A stretch of DNA of 64,000 nt. Source: Aureibaculum marinum (GTDB lineage Bacteria; Bacteroidota; Bacteroidia; Flavobacteriales; Flavobacteriaceae). Positions within the stretch are counted from its first letter, which is position 1; the number at the start of each line of letters is the position of its first letter. The notes under the pieces were generated by a model that was not told the origin of the DNA, made no database searches, and saw only the letters and a program-made list of their open reading frames with translations. Positions 1-9,419 of this stretch are shown piece by piece. The position numbers were made by a program, and so were the translations under genes. The stretch is taken from contig NZ_RPFJ01000011.1 of the NCBI RefSeq assembly GCF_003813905.1, forward strand, positions 248,001 to 312,000. Direction: 5' to 3'.

Positions 1-2187
1 GTAAATTTTTTAAATTCTGCTATAGGTTCAAAAGCTATTTCTTTCAGAACAATTATGATTGTTGCTAGTTTAGGAATTTTTATAGGAGCTGTTTTTTCTA
101 GTGGAATGATGGAAGTAGCGAGAAAGGGAATATTTGTTCCTGGCGAATTCTTTTTTAGTGAAATTATGATAATTTTTATGGCAGTAATGATTACTGACAT
201 TCTATTGTTAGATTTCTTTAATACTTTAGGAATGCCAACTTCTACTACAGTATCAATAGTATTTGAATTGTTGGGTGCTGCTGTAGCAATGGCGTTGATT
301 AAAATTGGAGCTTCTGATTCTGATTCTGCATTACACCTTTCAGATTATATTAATACCGCAAAGGCATTTGAAATTATACAAGGTATTTTACTTTCTGTTG
401 TTATTGCGTTTAGTGTAGGGGCACTTGTACAATATGTATCTCGTATCATTTTTTCATTTCATTATGAAAGAAAATTAAAATATTTAGGGGCGTTATTTGG
501 AGGTGGAGCACTTACAGCAATTACCTACTTCATTTTTATGAAAGGATTAAAAGGAACCCCTTATGGCGATGATATCAAACATTTATTAGAAGGAAATGAA
601 TTTATTATAATTGGTATTTCTTTTGTTATTTGGACATTACTTTCACAAATATATATTGGTGTATTAAAGAAGAATATTTTTGTTCCTATTATTGCCATTG
701 GAACTTTTGGTTTGGCTTTGGCATTTGCCGGAAATGATTTGGTAAACTTTATTGGAGTGCCAATGGCTGCTTATCATTCTTATATAGCTTGGTCTGCATC
801 TGGTGTAGAAGCAAATGCTTTTTCTATGGAAATTTTGTCAGAAAAAGTACCTACAGAATCGTTATTACTTTTTATAGCTGGGGGTATTATGGTACTTACT
901 TTGTGGTTTTCTAAAAAAGCACGTACAGTAGCAGACACAGAAATTAGTCTGGCAAGGCAAGGTGATGGAGCTGAAAAGTTTCAGCCAAATTCTTTATCAA
1001 GAGCGGTAGTGAGATTTTCAATGTTAATTTCAAAATATACAGCAACGGTTATTCCTAGTTCGATTGCTCAGAGAATTGAAAAACAATTTGAAAAACCTGT
1101 AATCAACTTACCTAAACATAAAATTTATGAATTGCCTGCTTTTGATCAAATTAGAGCTTCTGTGAATTTGATGGTTGCTGGAGTATTAATTTCTATAGCT
1201 ACTTCTATGAAGTTACCTTTATCAACTACTTACGTTACTTTTATGGTGGCAATGGGTACTTCTTTAGCAGATAGAGCTTGGGGCAGTGAAAGTGCAGTAT
1301 ATAGAGTTGCAGGAGTATTAAATGTTATTGCAGGATGGTTTGGTACAGCTATAATAGCTTTTATTGCAGCGGGTATAATGGTGTTATTAATAAATTTAGG
1401 TGGTCCTACAGCCATTGCAATATTGTTATTTTTAGCCATATTAATATTGGCTAGAAACTATATAAGTCATAAATCTAGAGCAGAAGAAATTAAGGCAGAG
1501 GATAGTTTAAATAGATCGGAAAGTAATTCTATACAAGGGGTTATTGAAGAGAGTGCTGATAATATTTCTAAATCTTTAAAAAGAATTAGTAAAATAAATA
1601 AAAGTACTGTAGACGGTTTAATAAATGAGGATTTAAAAAGCCTTAAAAAAGCAAAAAATCAAGTAGTTAAATTAGAAAATGAAATAGAAGTTCTGCAAAA
1701 TGACATCTTTTATTTTATTAAAGATTTGGATGATTCTTATGTAGGAGCTAGTAAATTCTATATTGATGTTATTGGGAATTTACAAGACATGGCACAATCA
1801 GCAAGCTTTATTTCAAAAGTCAGCCACAAACATATTCATAATAATCATAAGTCATTAAAGAAAAAACAGGCAGATGAATTGATTGAAATTAACAGTCAAC
1901 TGATATCCCTTTTTGCGAAAATAAGAGACGTTTTTGATTCGCGTTCTTTTGATAAAATTGTACCTGATTTAATGGATGAGAAACAAGGCTTACTAGCATA
2001 TGTTGAAGATTCAATACATCAGCAGGTAGAACGAACCAGAACCGTTGAGTCTAGTCCAAAAAACACAACACTATACTTTAGTATTTTGCTAGAAACTAAA
2101 GATTTAATTAAAGCAGGAATGAATATTCTTGAGCTTTATTATATTGAACATGATCGTTCTATTAATTTAGTTAAAAAAGAAGAGTAA
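1..2187 (+). CDS. Inorganic phosphate transporter, PiT/Pho4 family, with C-terminal PhoU-like domain (5' partial)
   Basis: Low-affinity phosphate permease of the inner membrane. The reading frame is open from base 1 (it begins VNFLNSAIGSKAIS), so the window edge has removed the N-terminus; the ATG at 55 is internal. Both Pho4 half-repeats are visible: the first carries MPTSTTVS and the second LPLSTTYVTF, each in a run of hydrophobic helices. From about residue 480 of the visible part the protein becomes charged and helical (about 230 residues), resembling the DUF47/PhoU-like domain that regulates PiT carriers; fusions of this kind are known in Bacteroidota. It ends at a strong hairpin terminator and converges with a second type of phosphate transporter. 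Family assignment is secure; the role of the tail is inferred. Confidence 0.9.
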   Translation, partial: VNFLNSAIGSKAISFRTIMIVASLGIFIGAVFSSGMMEVARKGIFVPGEFFFSEIMIIFMAVMITDILLLDFFNTLGMPTSTTVSIVFELLGAAVAMALIKIGASDSDSALHLSDYINTAKAFEIIQGILLSVVIAFSVGALVQYVSRIIFSFHYERKLKYLGALFGGGALTAITYFIFMKGLKGTPYGDDIKHLLEGNEFIIIGISFVIWTLLSQIYIGVLKKNIFVPIIAIGTFGLALAFAGNDLVNFIGVPMAAYHSYIAWSASGVEANAFSMEILSEKVPTESLLLFIAGGIMVLTLWFSKKARTVADTEISLARQGDGAEKFQPNSLSRAVVRFSMLISKYTATVIPSSIAQRIEKQFEKPVINLPKHKIYELPAFDQIRASVNLMVAGVLISIATSMKLPLSTTYVTFMVAMGTSLADRAWGSESAVYRVAGVLNVIAGWFGTAIIAFIAAGIMVLLINLGGPTAIAILLFLAILILARNYISHKSRAEEIKAEDSLNRSESNSIQGVIEESADNISKSLKRISKINKSTVDGLINEDLKSLKKAKNQVVKLENEIEVLQNDIFYFIKDLDDSYVGASKFYIDVIGNLQDMAQSASFISKVSHKHIHNNHKSLKKKQADELIEINSQLISLFAKIRDVFDSRSFDKIVPDLMDEKQGLLAYVEDSIHQQVERTRTVESSPKNTTLYFSILLETKDLIKAGMNILELYYIEHDRSINLVKKEE

Positions 2188-2214
2188 TTATTTGCCAAAT
2201 AATAACAAGATAAG

Positions 2215-2244
2215 CGGTCTAAAAAATTTTTTAGACCGTTTTTT
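2215..2244 (+). terminator. Rho-independent terminator between convergent phosphate transporters
   Basis: A perfect inverted repeat with 12-bp arms (2215-2226 and 2227-2238, cggtctaaaaaa and its complement) is followed by a run of T on the plus strand. It ends the PiT gene. The T-run also reaches the stop codon of the opposite-strand gene, so the hairpin may partly serve both. Confidence 0.85.
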
Positions 2245-4010
2245 TATTCGTTATTTTCTAATAAGGAATCTTTATTCACATATAATAATTCTGCAACTTC
2301 TATTAATTTTTTAATAATATCATTCACATTAGAGTAATCATTAAATAAAGAAGAAGCCATTTCTGGAGTAATTAATTTCTCTCTAATTAAATGATCAATA
2401 GAGTGATTTCCTTTATTTTTATTCTCTTTAGCCTCTATTTTTAGAGTGTTCATTTTTTTTATATAATTTTTAGAATGGTTTCCTTTTCTAAATCTATAAA
2501 TAACACGTAATACTTTTAATACCTTTTTTCGATAGCTATCGTATTCTTTTCTTAAATAGATATTATTCAAATGAGCAGACTTATTTACATTTTTATTTAA
2601 TTCTCTAACATCTTTAATAATCTCTACCATTTTTCTGTTGGCAATTTTTATTTCTGCAATTGCAGTATTTTGATTGTCAGTTAATTTTAATTCGCTTTGA
2701 GCTTTTGCAGCATATTTAATTATTTCGCCATAAATACGTTTCACTTTCGTATGATAGAATGTATCAATATCAATTTTTAAATTTTCTTTTGATTTTTTTA
2801 TAATAGTTTTAGGTTTTTCATTAGATTTAATATCATCTCTATGGATGTTTATTCCGTGAGAGACTATTTCAAAAACTGCATTTTTATATAAGTATTTAGA
2901 CTCGTTGGTAAGAGCTGAAATTGCCGAAGCGGGAAATTTAAGAATAGCTTGATTTAAGTATTTAGGAACCGCAATATCTTTATTACCCTCTACTTTTTCT
3001 TTTACAAATTTTATTAAGAATTTTTCTAGTTTTTTTATAAAAGGAATCATTGTTATAACTCCAATTACATTAAATAATGTATGGAATAAGGCAAGTTTTA
3101 ACGCATAGTCTGTTGTAGAAATACCAAAAATTTCCGCCAAATAATTAACTAAATTACCTAAAGGATAAATAAATGCTAAGGCAATTATAGCTGTTACTAT
3201 GTTGAATATTAAATGTGCTATAGCCAATCTTCTACCTGCAATATTTGAACTAATAGAACCTAAAATAGCTGTTATAGTTGTACCAACATTAGCCCCGATA
3301 GCTAAGGCAAGAGCATTTTCATATTCTATTTGTCCAGCAGCTAATGCAGTTAAAACAAGAACTAAAGAAGCGGCACTAGATTGTAATAAAATAGTTATTA
3401 AAATGCCAATACCAGTGTAAAGTATAACTCCTAAAAAGCCTGAAACAGCATATTGTGTTAAGTCAATATCATTGCTAAAAATATCAAAACCTTCTTTCAT
3501 AAAGTAAATACCTAAAAAGAAAAAGCCTAATCCGGCCAGTACATTTCCAATGCCTTTTAGTGTATTTGTTTTTTGTAAAGAAAAAATTAATCCAAAAATA
3601 ATCATAGGCATTGCCAGCGTAGAAATTTTAATTTTTAATCCAAAACCTGCTACTAACCAAGCAGTGGTAGTACTTCCTAAATTTGCTCCAAAAATTAAAC
3701 CTATACCGGCAGACAAGCTTATTAGTCCCGCACTAATAAAGGAGATTGTAATAACAGAGATTAAAGAACTAGATTGAATAAGCGTAGTTAAAAGAGCTCC
3801 GGTAGTAATACTTTTGTAAAGCTTATTGGTAAATTTTTTTAATAGTTGCTGTAATGGACCTTTGGTAAAAACTTTAAAACCCTCTTCTAACATTATCATG
3901 CCAAATATTAGAATGGCAATACCAGCAATAATAGTTTCAAAATTGGGATTTGAATATATTGTTATGGCCAAAGCCAAGAGCATTAACGAAAAAAGAATTT
4001 TATTTTTCAT
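2244..4010 (-). CDS. Na/Pi-cotransporter family protein (NptA/YjbB type) with PhoU-like C-terminus
   Basis: Predicted sodium-coupled phosphate carrier, 588 residues. Two inverted Na_Pi_cotrans repeats are visible, each with the family's Gln-Ser-Ser signature: LIQSSSLISV near residue 80 and LLQSSAASLV near residue 210. About eight to nine hydrophobic segments fill residues 1-330. The remaining 250 residues are Lys/Glu-rich helices resembling a PhoU domain, as in YjbB-like proteins, where phosphate export has been proposed. The ATG start is followed by a typical hydrophobic first helix. It faces the PiT gene tail to tail, so the locus pairs two mechanistically different phosphate carriers. Direction of transport cannot be read from the sequence. 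Confidence 0.88.
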   Translation of the reverse strand: MKNKILFSLMLLALAITIYSNPNFETIIAGIAILIFGMIMLEEGFKVFTKGPLQQLLKKFTNKLYKSITTGALLTTLIQSSSLISVITISFISAGLISLSAGIGLIFGANLGSTTTAWLVAGFGLKIKISTLAMPMIIFGLIFSLQKTNTLKGIGNVLAGLGFFFLGIYFMKEGFDIFSNDIDLTQYAVSGFLGVILYTGIGILITILLQSSAASLVLVLTALAAGQIEYENALALAIGANVGTTITAILGSISSNIAGRRLAIAHLIFNIVTAIIALAFIYPLGNLVNYLAEIFGISTTDYALKLALFHTLFNVIGVITMIPFIKKLEKFLIKFVKEKVEGNKDIAVPKYLNQAILKFPASAISALTNESKYLYKNAVFEIVSHGINIHRDDIKSNEKPKTIIKKSKENLKIDIDTFYHTKVKRIYGEIIKYAAKAQSELKLTDNQNTAIAEIKIANRKMVEIIKDVRELNKNVNKSAHLNNIYLRKEYDSYRKKVLKVLRVIYRFRKGNHSKNYIKKMNTLKIEAKENKNKGNHSIDHLIREKLITPEMASSLFNDYSNVNDIIKKLIEVAELLYVNKDSLLENNE

Positions 4011-4086
4011 CGTAAAGAGTCAACTATCATAATTTAAAAGTAATTAAAAAACCTGATACTTGAGAATTTTAGATGAGGTGTTGTAG

Positions 4087-4602
4087 TTAGTCTTGATTTA
4101 CGCCAAGTTCTTGATAATTTTTATAGTGTCTTTTTTGTTCTTCGAAAATTTTTGAATCAACTACAAAGGTTTTAGAAATGGAATCGTGCCATCCTTTTTT
4201 TCCTAAAAAAGAGAGTTGCTCAAAGGGTATGATTCTACATAAAGAACGTTTTATAAAAACTCCAAATGGTGGTTTTTTACCATTTTCAAGAACTACTATG
4301 GTATTTGTAATTAATTTGCCAATGCTTTTTTGGGATAAACTCTCTAAAATTATATAATATACAACTATTAGTATTGTGGTAATCAATCTGTCAACAAGAG
4401 GATCAATATTTTCCATTTCAACAAGAAAATTTATTAAACCCTCTATTGCTGTTAATTCAGCAATTAAGTATAAAATTACTCCTAAAAGAAAAAAGAGTAA
4501 GTAAAAGAAACATAAATCAATAATATAGTTGAGTAATCTTTTTCCTTTACTCGCCAACATTTCGTCGGTTACTTTAAATTCTTTCAGATTTAAAACCTCC
4601 AT
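4087..4602 (-). CDS. RDD family membrane protein
   Basis: A 171-residue membrane protein. The first segment contains GKRLLNYIIDLCFFYLLFF, the Arg/Asp arrangement that gives the RDD family its name, and there are three hydrophobic segments (about residues 28-50, 70-90 and further on). After the last one comes QKSIGKLITNTIVVLENGKKP, typical of RDD proteins, which often follow with a KRSLCRIIPFE-like stretch as here. The biochemical role of most RDD proteins is unknown; some have been linked to ion transport. It lies just upstream of the Na/Pi transporter on the same strand (76-bp gap) and may be co-transcribed with it. Confidence 0.8.
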   Translation of the reverse strand: MEVLNLKEFKVTDEMLASKGKRLLNYIIDLCFFYLLFFLLGVILYLIAELTAIEGLINFLVEMENIDPLVDRLITTILIVVYYIILESLSQKSIGKLITNTIVVLENGKKPPFGVFIKRSLCRIIPFEQLSFLGKKGWHDSISKTFVVDSKIFEEQKRHYKNYQELGVNQD

Positions 4603-4712
4603 TTCTTTTTTATAATGTTAACTCTCAAACGGGAAATTAGATTTAATATTTTCTATGAAACCCAAAATAAAACAAAAATGGTTATGTTGTAAAAATGGAA
4701 TTGTAAAAATAA

Positions 4713-4740
4713 AAAGAGCCTAATTTAAATTAGACTCTTT
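4713..4740 (-). terminator. Rho-independent terminator after the small outer-membrane protein gene
   Basis: On the minus strand, an A/T-rich stem (agagtctaatt pairing with aattaggctct, one mismatch) is followed by TTTTTATTTT. It lies 26 bp beyond the stop codon of the gene at 4766-5272. Confidence 0.75.
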
Positions 4741-4765
4741 TTAAATATTTTTATGTTTATAATCA

Positions 4766-5272
4766 CTAGAATTCGTAGAGTACACCACCAGCAAAAACAG
4801 CATGACTATAATCACTTATAACATATTTTAACTCAGCAAAAGCACTTAGTTGGTCAGCAAATTTCCATCTACCACCACCACCAATGTTTAGGCCTAAGCT
4901 ATTTCCTGATACTTTATATTCGTCATAAACATCTCCATATCTATAATCTCCGTAATTGTAACTTGAGTAATTTAAACCAGCTAAGGGGTATACATCTAAT
5001 TCATCCATCATTACTTCAATTTTATAGTGTCCGTTGGCATCAACGGAAAACATATTTCTGGAAAAACCGTAAATTTTACTGCCAGCAAAATAAGAAAGAC
5101 TAGGAGATATCGAAATATTATCCATGACATCAATTTCAGCTTTTACTACAAGCCCAGGACCACTAACTCCTTCATTATAACCTATTCCACCACCAGCAGC
5201 TATTTGAGCATTCATTGAACTAATACCACCAATTAAGGCTATGGTAAGAACTAACTTTTTAAAAATTTTCAT
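4766..5272 (-). CDS. Small outer-membrane beta-barrel protein
   Basis: A 168-residue exported protein. The signal peptide MKIFKKLVLTIALIGGISSMNAQ ends in a typical flavobacterial cleavage site. The mature part alternates hydrophobic and polar residues, is rich in Gly/Tyr, and ends in GGVLYEF, with the C-terminal aromatic residue usual for barrels inserted by BamA. It looks like an eight-stranded barrel of the OmpW/OMP_b-brl type. It has its own promoter (TATATTTG at 5300-5307) and terminator, so it is a single-gene unit. The function is unknown; no enzymatic motif is visible. Confidence 0.75.
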   Translation of the reverse strand: MKIFKKLVLTIALIGGISSMNAQIAAGGGIGYNEGVSGPGLVVKAEIDVMDNISISPSLSYFAGSKIYGFSRNMFSVDANGHYKIEVMMDELDVYPLAGLNYSSYNYGDYRYGDVYDEYKVSGNSLGLNIGGGGRWKFADQLSAFAELKYVISDYSHAVFAGGVLYEF

Positions 5273-5299
5273 AATTTAGAATTTATTCGTTTAGTAATA

Positions 5300-5307
5300 C
5301 AAATATA
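5300..5307 (-). promoter_or_regulatory. Flavobacterial promoter -7 box
   Basis: The minus strand reads TATATTTG, an exact TAnnTTTG match, with a TTG (plus-strand caa at 5325-5327) 17 bp upstream. It predicts a transcription start near 5295, about 22 nt before the ATG of the small barrel protein. Confidence 0.7.
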
Positions 5308-5387
5308 TAAATTTACTAGAGCATCAATCTTAAAAACTTGCTAAAAAGTAAAAGCAATTTGTAATACTAGGTTAACATGCATTTTTA

Positions 5388-5744
5388 TTATAATGATTTA
5401 AACCACTCTTCATATTTTTTACCTAAAATTGGGGCTGGTTTTTGCTTGTTATTTATCGCATTTAAAAAACTCATAATCCACATATAAATAATTACAAAAA
5501 AACCTAAAATGCTTACTATCCATCCAAGAATAGGGATAATATTAACCACACTTAATGCCAAGCCTGTTAAAGCCAATCCTAAAGATTGTTTTATGTGATA
5601 GGCCGCAAAAGGATCTTTTTTATCATTATTTAATACAAAAGCAATAATTAATCCTACAATTGTTAAATAGGCTATAATAGCGGTTGTTTTGCCTTCGCTT
5701 TCTGTTGGTTTTTCTATTGATTCTGTTGATTTTGAATTTTCCAT
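5388..5744 (-). CDS. DUF4870-type small membrane protein
   Basis: A 118-residue protein with a polar Ser/Glu-rich head, then three to four hydrophobic segments. The segment KDPFAAYHIKQSLGLALTG matches the DUF4870/Tic20-like pattern, in which a conserved HxxQ(S/A) lies at the start of the second helix. The final stretch PAPILGKKYEEW is also typical. The molecular function of the family is unknown. It is 61 bp downstream of the CHAT-lipoprotein operon on the same strand and could be its last gene, although the gap is wider than those inside the operon. Confidence 0.75.
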   Translation of the reverse strand: MENSKSTESIEKPTESEGKTTAIIAYLTIVGLIIAFVLNNDKKDPFAAYHIKQSLGLALTGLALSVVNIIPILGWIVSILGFFVIIYMWIMSFLNAINNKQKPAPILGKKYEEWFKSL

Positions 5745-5805
5745 AATGTAAAAATTTAATTAATGTTTTAGTTAACAGTGCATTATCATGTGAACTTACT
5801 AAAGT

Positions 5806-6786
5806 TTATTGATTAAACCAATCTTTTATTAAAAAATAATATTTGGCATCTGAAGGCATTGTTTTTACTACCGTATGTTTTTTTAATTTAAATCTGCTTT
5901 CGCCATTTATTTTAATATTTTCTAAAACTTCAGTTTTAATTAAATTCCAGCCAGGTTTAAAGTCGAGGTCATAAATTATAGTTTGGTCTAGATTTTTTTC
6001 GGTTTCTCCAATGGTTATTTTTTTATCTTTAAAATCCTGTTTAACTTTTGCAGTACACGCTTCTTTACTATATACCCAATAAAGACGATACCCAATATCT
6101 CCATAATCTAAGCAACAAGGTGCAGCTAAATTATAAGTTACTTTTTCAGAATTACCTATAAAAAGTTGCCCTAAAGCATTATTATCTTTAATAACACTTA
6201 AAACAAATCCTGGATGGCGGTAAGGTGTATTGGGGTTAGAGAATGTTACATCTTGATTATATACACTATGCAGTTCTGGAATAAGAGATTTACTAATAGG
6301 TTTAGGAGTTCTAATAGTTTTTGGAAAATTAAAAGAGACTTTGCCTGCTGCAGAAATGTTACCTACTACAACATATTTTTTATCAATATAATTGTTGTAT
6401 TGATCCATTTTTCCATCACCATCATAAATAGCGATGTCTACATTTCCATGTTTCCAATTTTTGAATTGACCACTGGTATTGCTGGCTATTTTTCCTTTCC
6501 AATAATATTCTTCCCTGTTTTTAGCTTTGTTTATGGTCTGTTGTTTTTTCTGTTGTAAACTTTTTTTTTCTTTTTCGGCTTGCTCCTGTGCTTGTCGTTT
6601 TTTTAATTCTTCCATCATGTTCTTCACTTCAGGATTATTTTTCATCAGTTCTTGAATCTGTTTTTCTGCCTGAGCTTTTAGCTTTTCAGCTTCTTCTTCT
6701 TGTTTTTTTTGTTCTGGAGTTTGACTCATGCATCCTGTAGAAAACAGTAATATTGCAATCAATACTAAAAGGTTAAAATTTTTCAT
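5806..6786 (-). CDS. Hypothetical lipoprotein with N-terminal coiled coil
   Basis: 326 residues. MKNFNLLVLIAILLFSTGC is a lipoprotein signal peptide with the lipobox STGC, so Cys19 should be acylated. Residues about 25-95 are almost all Glu, Lys, Gln and Ala and form a long coiled coil; the segment MKNNPEVKNMMEELKKRQ sits within it. The remaining 230 residues look like a beta-rich globular domain with two adjacent cysteines (APCCLDYG) and a third in KEACTAK. I do not recognise the family. It is the last gene of a tight four-gene group (12 bp after the preceding gene), which suggests that it works with the CHAT lipoprotein. Confidence 0.65.
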   Translation of the reverse strand: MKNFNLLVLIAILLFSTGCMSQTPEQKKQEEEAEKLKAQAEKQIQELMKNNPEVKNMMEELKKRQAQEQAEKEKKSLQQKKQQTINKAKNREEYYWKGKIASNTSGQFKNWKHGNVDIAIYDGDGKMDQYNNYIDKKYVVVGNISAAGKVSFNFPKTIRTPKPISKSLIPELHSVYNQDVTFSNPNTPYRHPGFVLSVIKDNNALGQLFIGNSEKVTYNLAAPCCLDYGDIGYRLYWVYSKEACTAKVKQDFKDKKITIGETEKNLDQTIIYDLDFKPGWNLIKTEVLENIKINGESRFKLKKHTVVKTMPSDAKYYFLIKDWFNQ

Positions 6787-6798
6787 AACAAATACATT

Positions 6799-7224
6799 TT
6801 ATTGGTTTATAGTTTTTATTGTGATTTCACCGTCTTTATTAGATACTACTTGGGTTTTTGCTGATCCAATAATTATAGAATTACCTATTTTTATTTTTTC
6901 TGACGAAAATTTATTATCTTTTGGATAGTATTGTTTGTTAGAGTAAAGGGTTAATGTTGCTTCTTTTCCCATCTGGATTTCATTATTTTCAACGGTATAT
7001 AATCCTTTTAGCAAACCGAGATAAAATGCATTTTTAGGATATTTTTTTTCTACTTCTTTGGTGCTTAGTTCTTTAAAGGTGTTGTAGAATACGAGTTTAT
7101 CTATAGTGTTATCTGTTTTGTTTACTGCTACAATTATCTTGGTTTCATTAGTGGCAATAGTTTGAGCTATTGTACCATAAGTTATTAGTAAAAAAGTAAA
7201 CACAAGTAATATCTTTATTTTCAT
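6799..7224 (-). CDS. Small secreted protein, paralogue of the protein at 9420-9881
   Basis: A 141-residue exported protein with the signal peptide MKIKILLVFTFLLITYGTIAQ. By eye it aligns with the 153-residue product at 9420-9881: both share a pattern of V-N-K-T-x-N, LV, a Phe, then KKYP, a Phe, G and GLY/GKY, followed by a Tyr/Phe-rich strand and an end of the form V-S-x-K-(D/N)-x-x-(I/L)-x-(I/V)-K-T. No known domain is recognised. It lies 13 bp downstream of the CHAT lipoprotein gene and 12 bp upstream of the coiled-coil lipoprotein gene. Confidence 0.65.
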   Translation of the reverse strand: MKIKILLVFTFLLITYGTIAQTIATNETKIIVAVNKTDNTIDKLVFYNTFKELSTKEVEKKYPKNAFYLGLLKGLYTVENNEIQMGKEATLTLYSNKQYYPKDNKFSSEKIKIGNSIIIGSAKTQVVSNKDGEITIKTINQ

Positions 7225-7237
7225 AATTCTTTAATTT

Positions 7238-9400
7238 TTAGATTCCAAGACTTATTTCTTTTGCTTCTGGAAGTATAACCGTATAATCACCATATTCATA
7301 GGTTATTTTTACGCCATTAAAATTGAGTTCCTTTAATCTTCCTCCAGGAGAAAAAAGGGCGGTTACACCTGATTCTTGACCGGCTATACCAATAAATTTT
7401 GTACATTTTTCTGCTTTGTCACAATTGACGAGTTGCTTTTTAAAATTGGTATTGTTTTCAAAAGCTACTTTTCTAAATTGTAAGCCCCATTGTGTAATTG
7501 GAAAGAACATACCTGAATTTGTTCCACTACTGCTCACCATTTCATTTAATGCGGGGTTAGCTGGTATTGGTACCATTGGCATTGCATTACCCATAAATTT
7601 ACCTACATGCATTTTTACCCAACCTTGTTTAGGAGTAGAGATATACATATATCCACTATCATCTGTATAGGCATCACTAGGCATTTGTGCCGATTCAATT
7701 TTTTGAGCTCTGCGTTTATCATCAAAAGTAAGCACCATAGTATTACCTGAACCAGTCATAGTTGCTTTTACACCATCTGCTTTTATAGTGACTCTTTCTT
7801 TATGAACAGAGAAATTTTCTTCGTTTAGATAGATGTAGGCAGTTAATGTTATTTTCATTTTTTCACCCAAATCAGGTATTGGAATGTCGTTAATGGTTAC
7901 TTCAACACCATATTCATGTTTTTCTAAGTCTTTTACTTCAATAGTGCTTTCTGTACTTGGGAGAAAGGATTGTTTACTTAACACCATATTATCATCAACT
8001 TTTAAACTTATGGTCATTTGTTGAGCTTCAAATTCATCTTTTGTATAGCCTTTTAATTGAACTTTTAGTGTAAGGGTTTCATCTACACCGTCACCAAAAT
8101 CACCAACTACAGGATAAAAAACATCTTGGGTTATAGGTTTTTTATCTTCAGGATGCCACATTTCTATAATTTCTATACCATGACGGGGCGAACCCGTTTG
8201 TAAATGGATTAATTCTGTGGTGGTTTTAATAGAATCGTTAAATTCAGAAGGTAATTTGGTTTTTAATAAGAGAGGTATTTCTTCAAAAGATTTTTGAGCA
8301 TCTAAACCTTCTGTGATTAAGTTTTTGTAGAAAACATCAAAGGTTTTAATAGCATCTTCTGTCTCAACGGTGTTTAACCAATAGAAAAAATGACTATTAC
8401 TAAGTACATTGTTTATAGAGGTTGCTAAATCGCTTCGTTGCCCCAGTTCACAGGCACTAAATACCCATATTTTATCAGAGAGGTCTTTATTGGAATAATA
8501 ATAATCAAAAAAAGAACTTCTAAGTGAAATCTGTTCATCTGCAATGACAATTAGATTTCTTAACTCGGGATTTTCTGATAAGAAAGTGTTTATTTCCACA
8601 TCAGTATCTAGTCCATGCTTAATACCTGTATCAATAAGTGTTCTGCAATAATTACTGTCACCACCCGAAACAATCTCAATTCCTCCATTAGCAAAACTTA
8701 CTGGATCACAAAACCGTATTCCATGAGTAGAAATATGTACCAAATCATAATCTCCAAAATTTTGAAAATCTTTTAGTGTCAAATTTTTTGATTTAAAAAC
8801 CACGTTGCCATTGTAGTTTTTGTTCTTTTCCAAATATTTTTTGGCTAAAATTCCATCATCGTAATTTCCAAAATCATTTATAAACGGTGATAATATTAAG
8901 GCTTTTTTTTGTTGTCGTTTATCTTCACCTTTTTCATAAGCAAGTATATTAACATTTTCACTTCCTTCATTAAATAAAGTGGAGGTGTAAGTTGCAGTTA
9001 AATAAGAGGACCTCATGTTTAGAGGGATGGCTCTACTACCTCCACCTTTATATTTTTTTTTGTTTTTTGAATTGTTATTTGGTAACTCAACTAACATGGG
9101 TACACTACCCTTTATATGAAAGAGTAGGGTATTAGCATTGGTTTGTACTAACGTACTATCTGGTAATATTTTTAAAATTTCTGCAATGCTTTTTCCTTGC
9201 TCAGCCATTTGTTGACCTTGTTGTAATAAGTTCCAACTTTTTGCTATAGCTTCTTTTGTGATATGTTCACTTACCATAAGGTCTTTAGGTAAACCCGTTT
9301 TTTGTTTACTAGTACAGCTAACAAGTACACATAACCCCAAGAACAATGCTATACTATAAATGGTTGTTGTTTTAAAATTATATGTACATGTTATTTTCAT
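7238..9400 (-). CDS. CHAT-domain (caspase-like) lipoprotein
   Basis: 720 residues. The N-terminus has a hydrophobic signal ending in LVSC (Cys29), so the protein should be exported and lipid-anchored. Residues about 160-380 read as a CHAT domain: KKALILSPFINDFGN opens it, HISTHG supplies the catalytic His (His226), VFSACELGQ supplies the catalytic Cys (Cys317), and FFYWLNTVETEDA followed by FYKNLITEGLDAQKSFEEI matches the block that closes CHAT domains. The dyad is intact, so peptidase activity is plausible. Residues about 400-550 look like beta-sandwich Ig-like strands; the last 170 residues are beta-rich and unrecognised. The residues after Cys29 (TSKQ) are not acidic, so no surface-export signal is evident. 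It is the second gene of the group and is flanked by two paralogous secreted proteins. The substrate is unknown. Confidence 0.75.
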   Translation of the reverse strand: MKITCTYNFKTTTIYSIALFLGLCVLVSCTSKQKTGLPKDLMVSEHITKEAIAKSWNLLQQGQQMAEQGKSIAEILKILPDSTLVQTNANTLLFHIKGSVPMLVELPNNNSKNKKKYKGGGSRAIPLNMRSSYLTATYTSTLFNEGSENVNILAYEKGEDKRQQKKALILSPFINDFGNYDDGILAKKYLEKNKNYNGNVVFKSKNLTLKDFQNFGDYDLVHISTHGIRFCDPVSFANGGIEIVSGGDSNYCRTLIDTGIKHGLDTDVEINTFLSENPELRNLIVIADEQISLRSSFFDYYYSNKDLSDKIWVFSACELGQRSDLATSINNVLSNSHFFYWLNTVETEDAIKTFDVFYKNLITEGLDAQKSFEEIPLLLKTKLPSEFNDSIKTTTELIHLQTGSPRHGIEIIEMWHPEDKKPITQDVFYPVVGDFGDGVDETLTLKVQLKGYTKDEFEAQQMTISLKVDDNMVLSKQSFLPSTESTIEVKDLEKHEYGVEVTINDIPIPDLGEKMKITLTAYIYLNEENFSVHKERVTIKADGVKATMTGSGNTMVLTFDDKRRAQKIESAQMPSDAYTDDSGYMYISTPKQGWVKMHVGKFMGNAMPMVPIPANPALNEMVSSSGTNSGMFFPITQWGLQFRKVAFENNTNFKKQLVNCDKAEKCTKFIGIAGQESGVTALFSPGGRLKELNFNGVKITYEYGDYTVILPEAKEISLGI

Positions 9401-9419
9401 GGTTGTAAAATTGAAAATA

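Noticed and set aside
7238-9400. CHAT protein as part of a gRAMP/Craspase or other cytoplasmic phage-defence system
   Set aside because: It has a lipoprotein signal peptide and no CRISPR array, gRAMP, TPR partner or nuclease gene nearby; an envelope role fits better.
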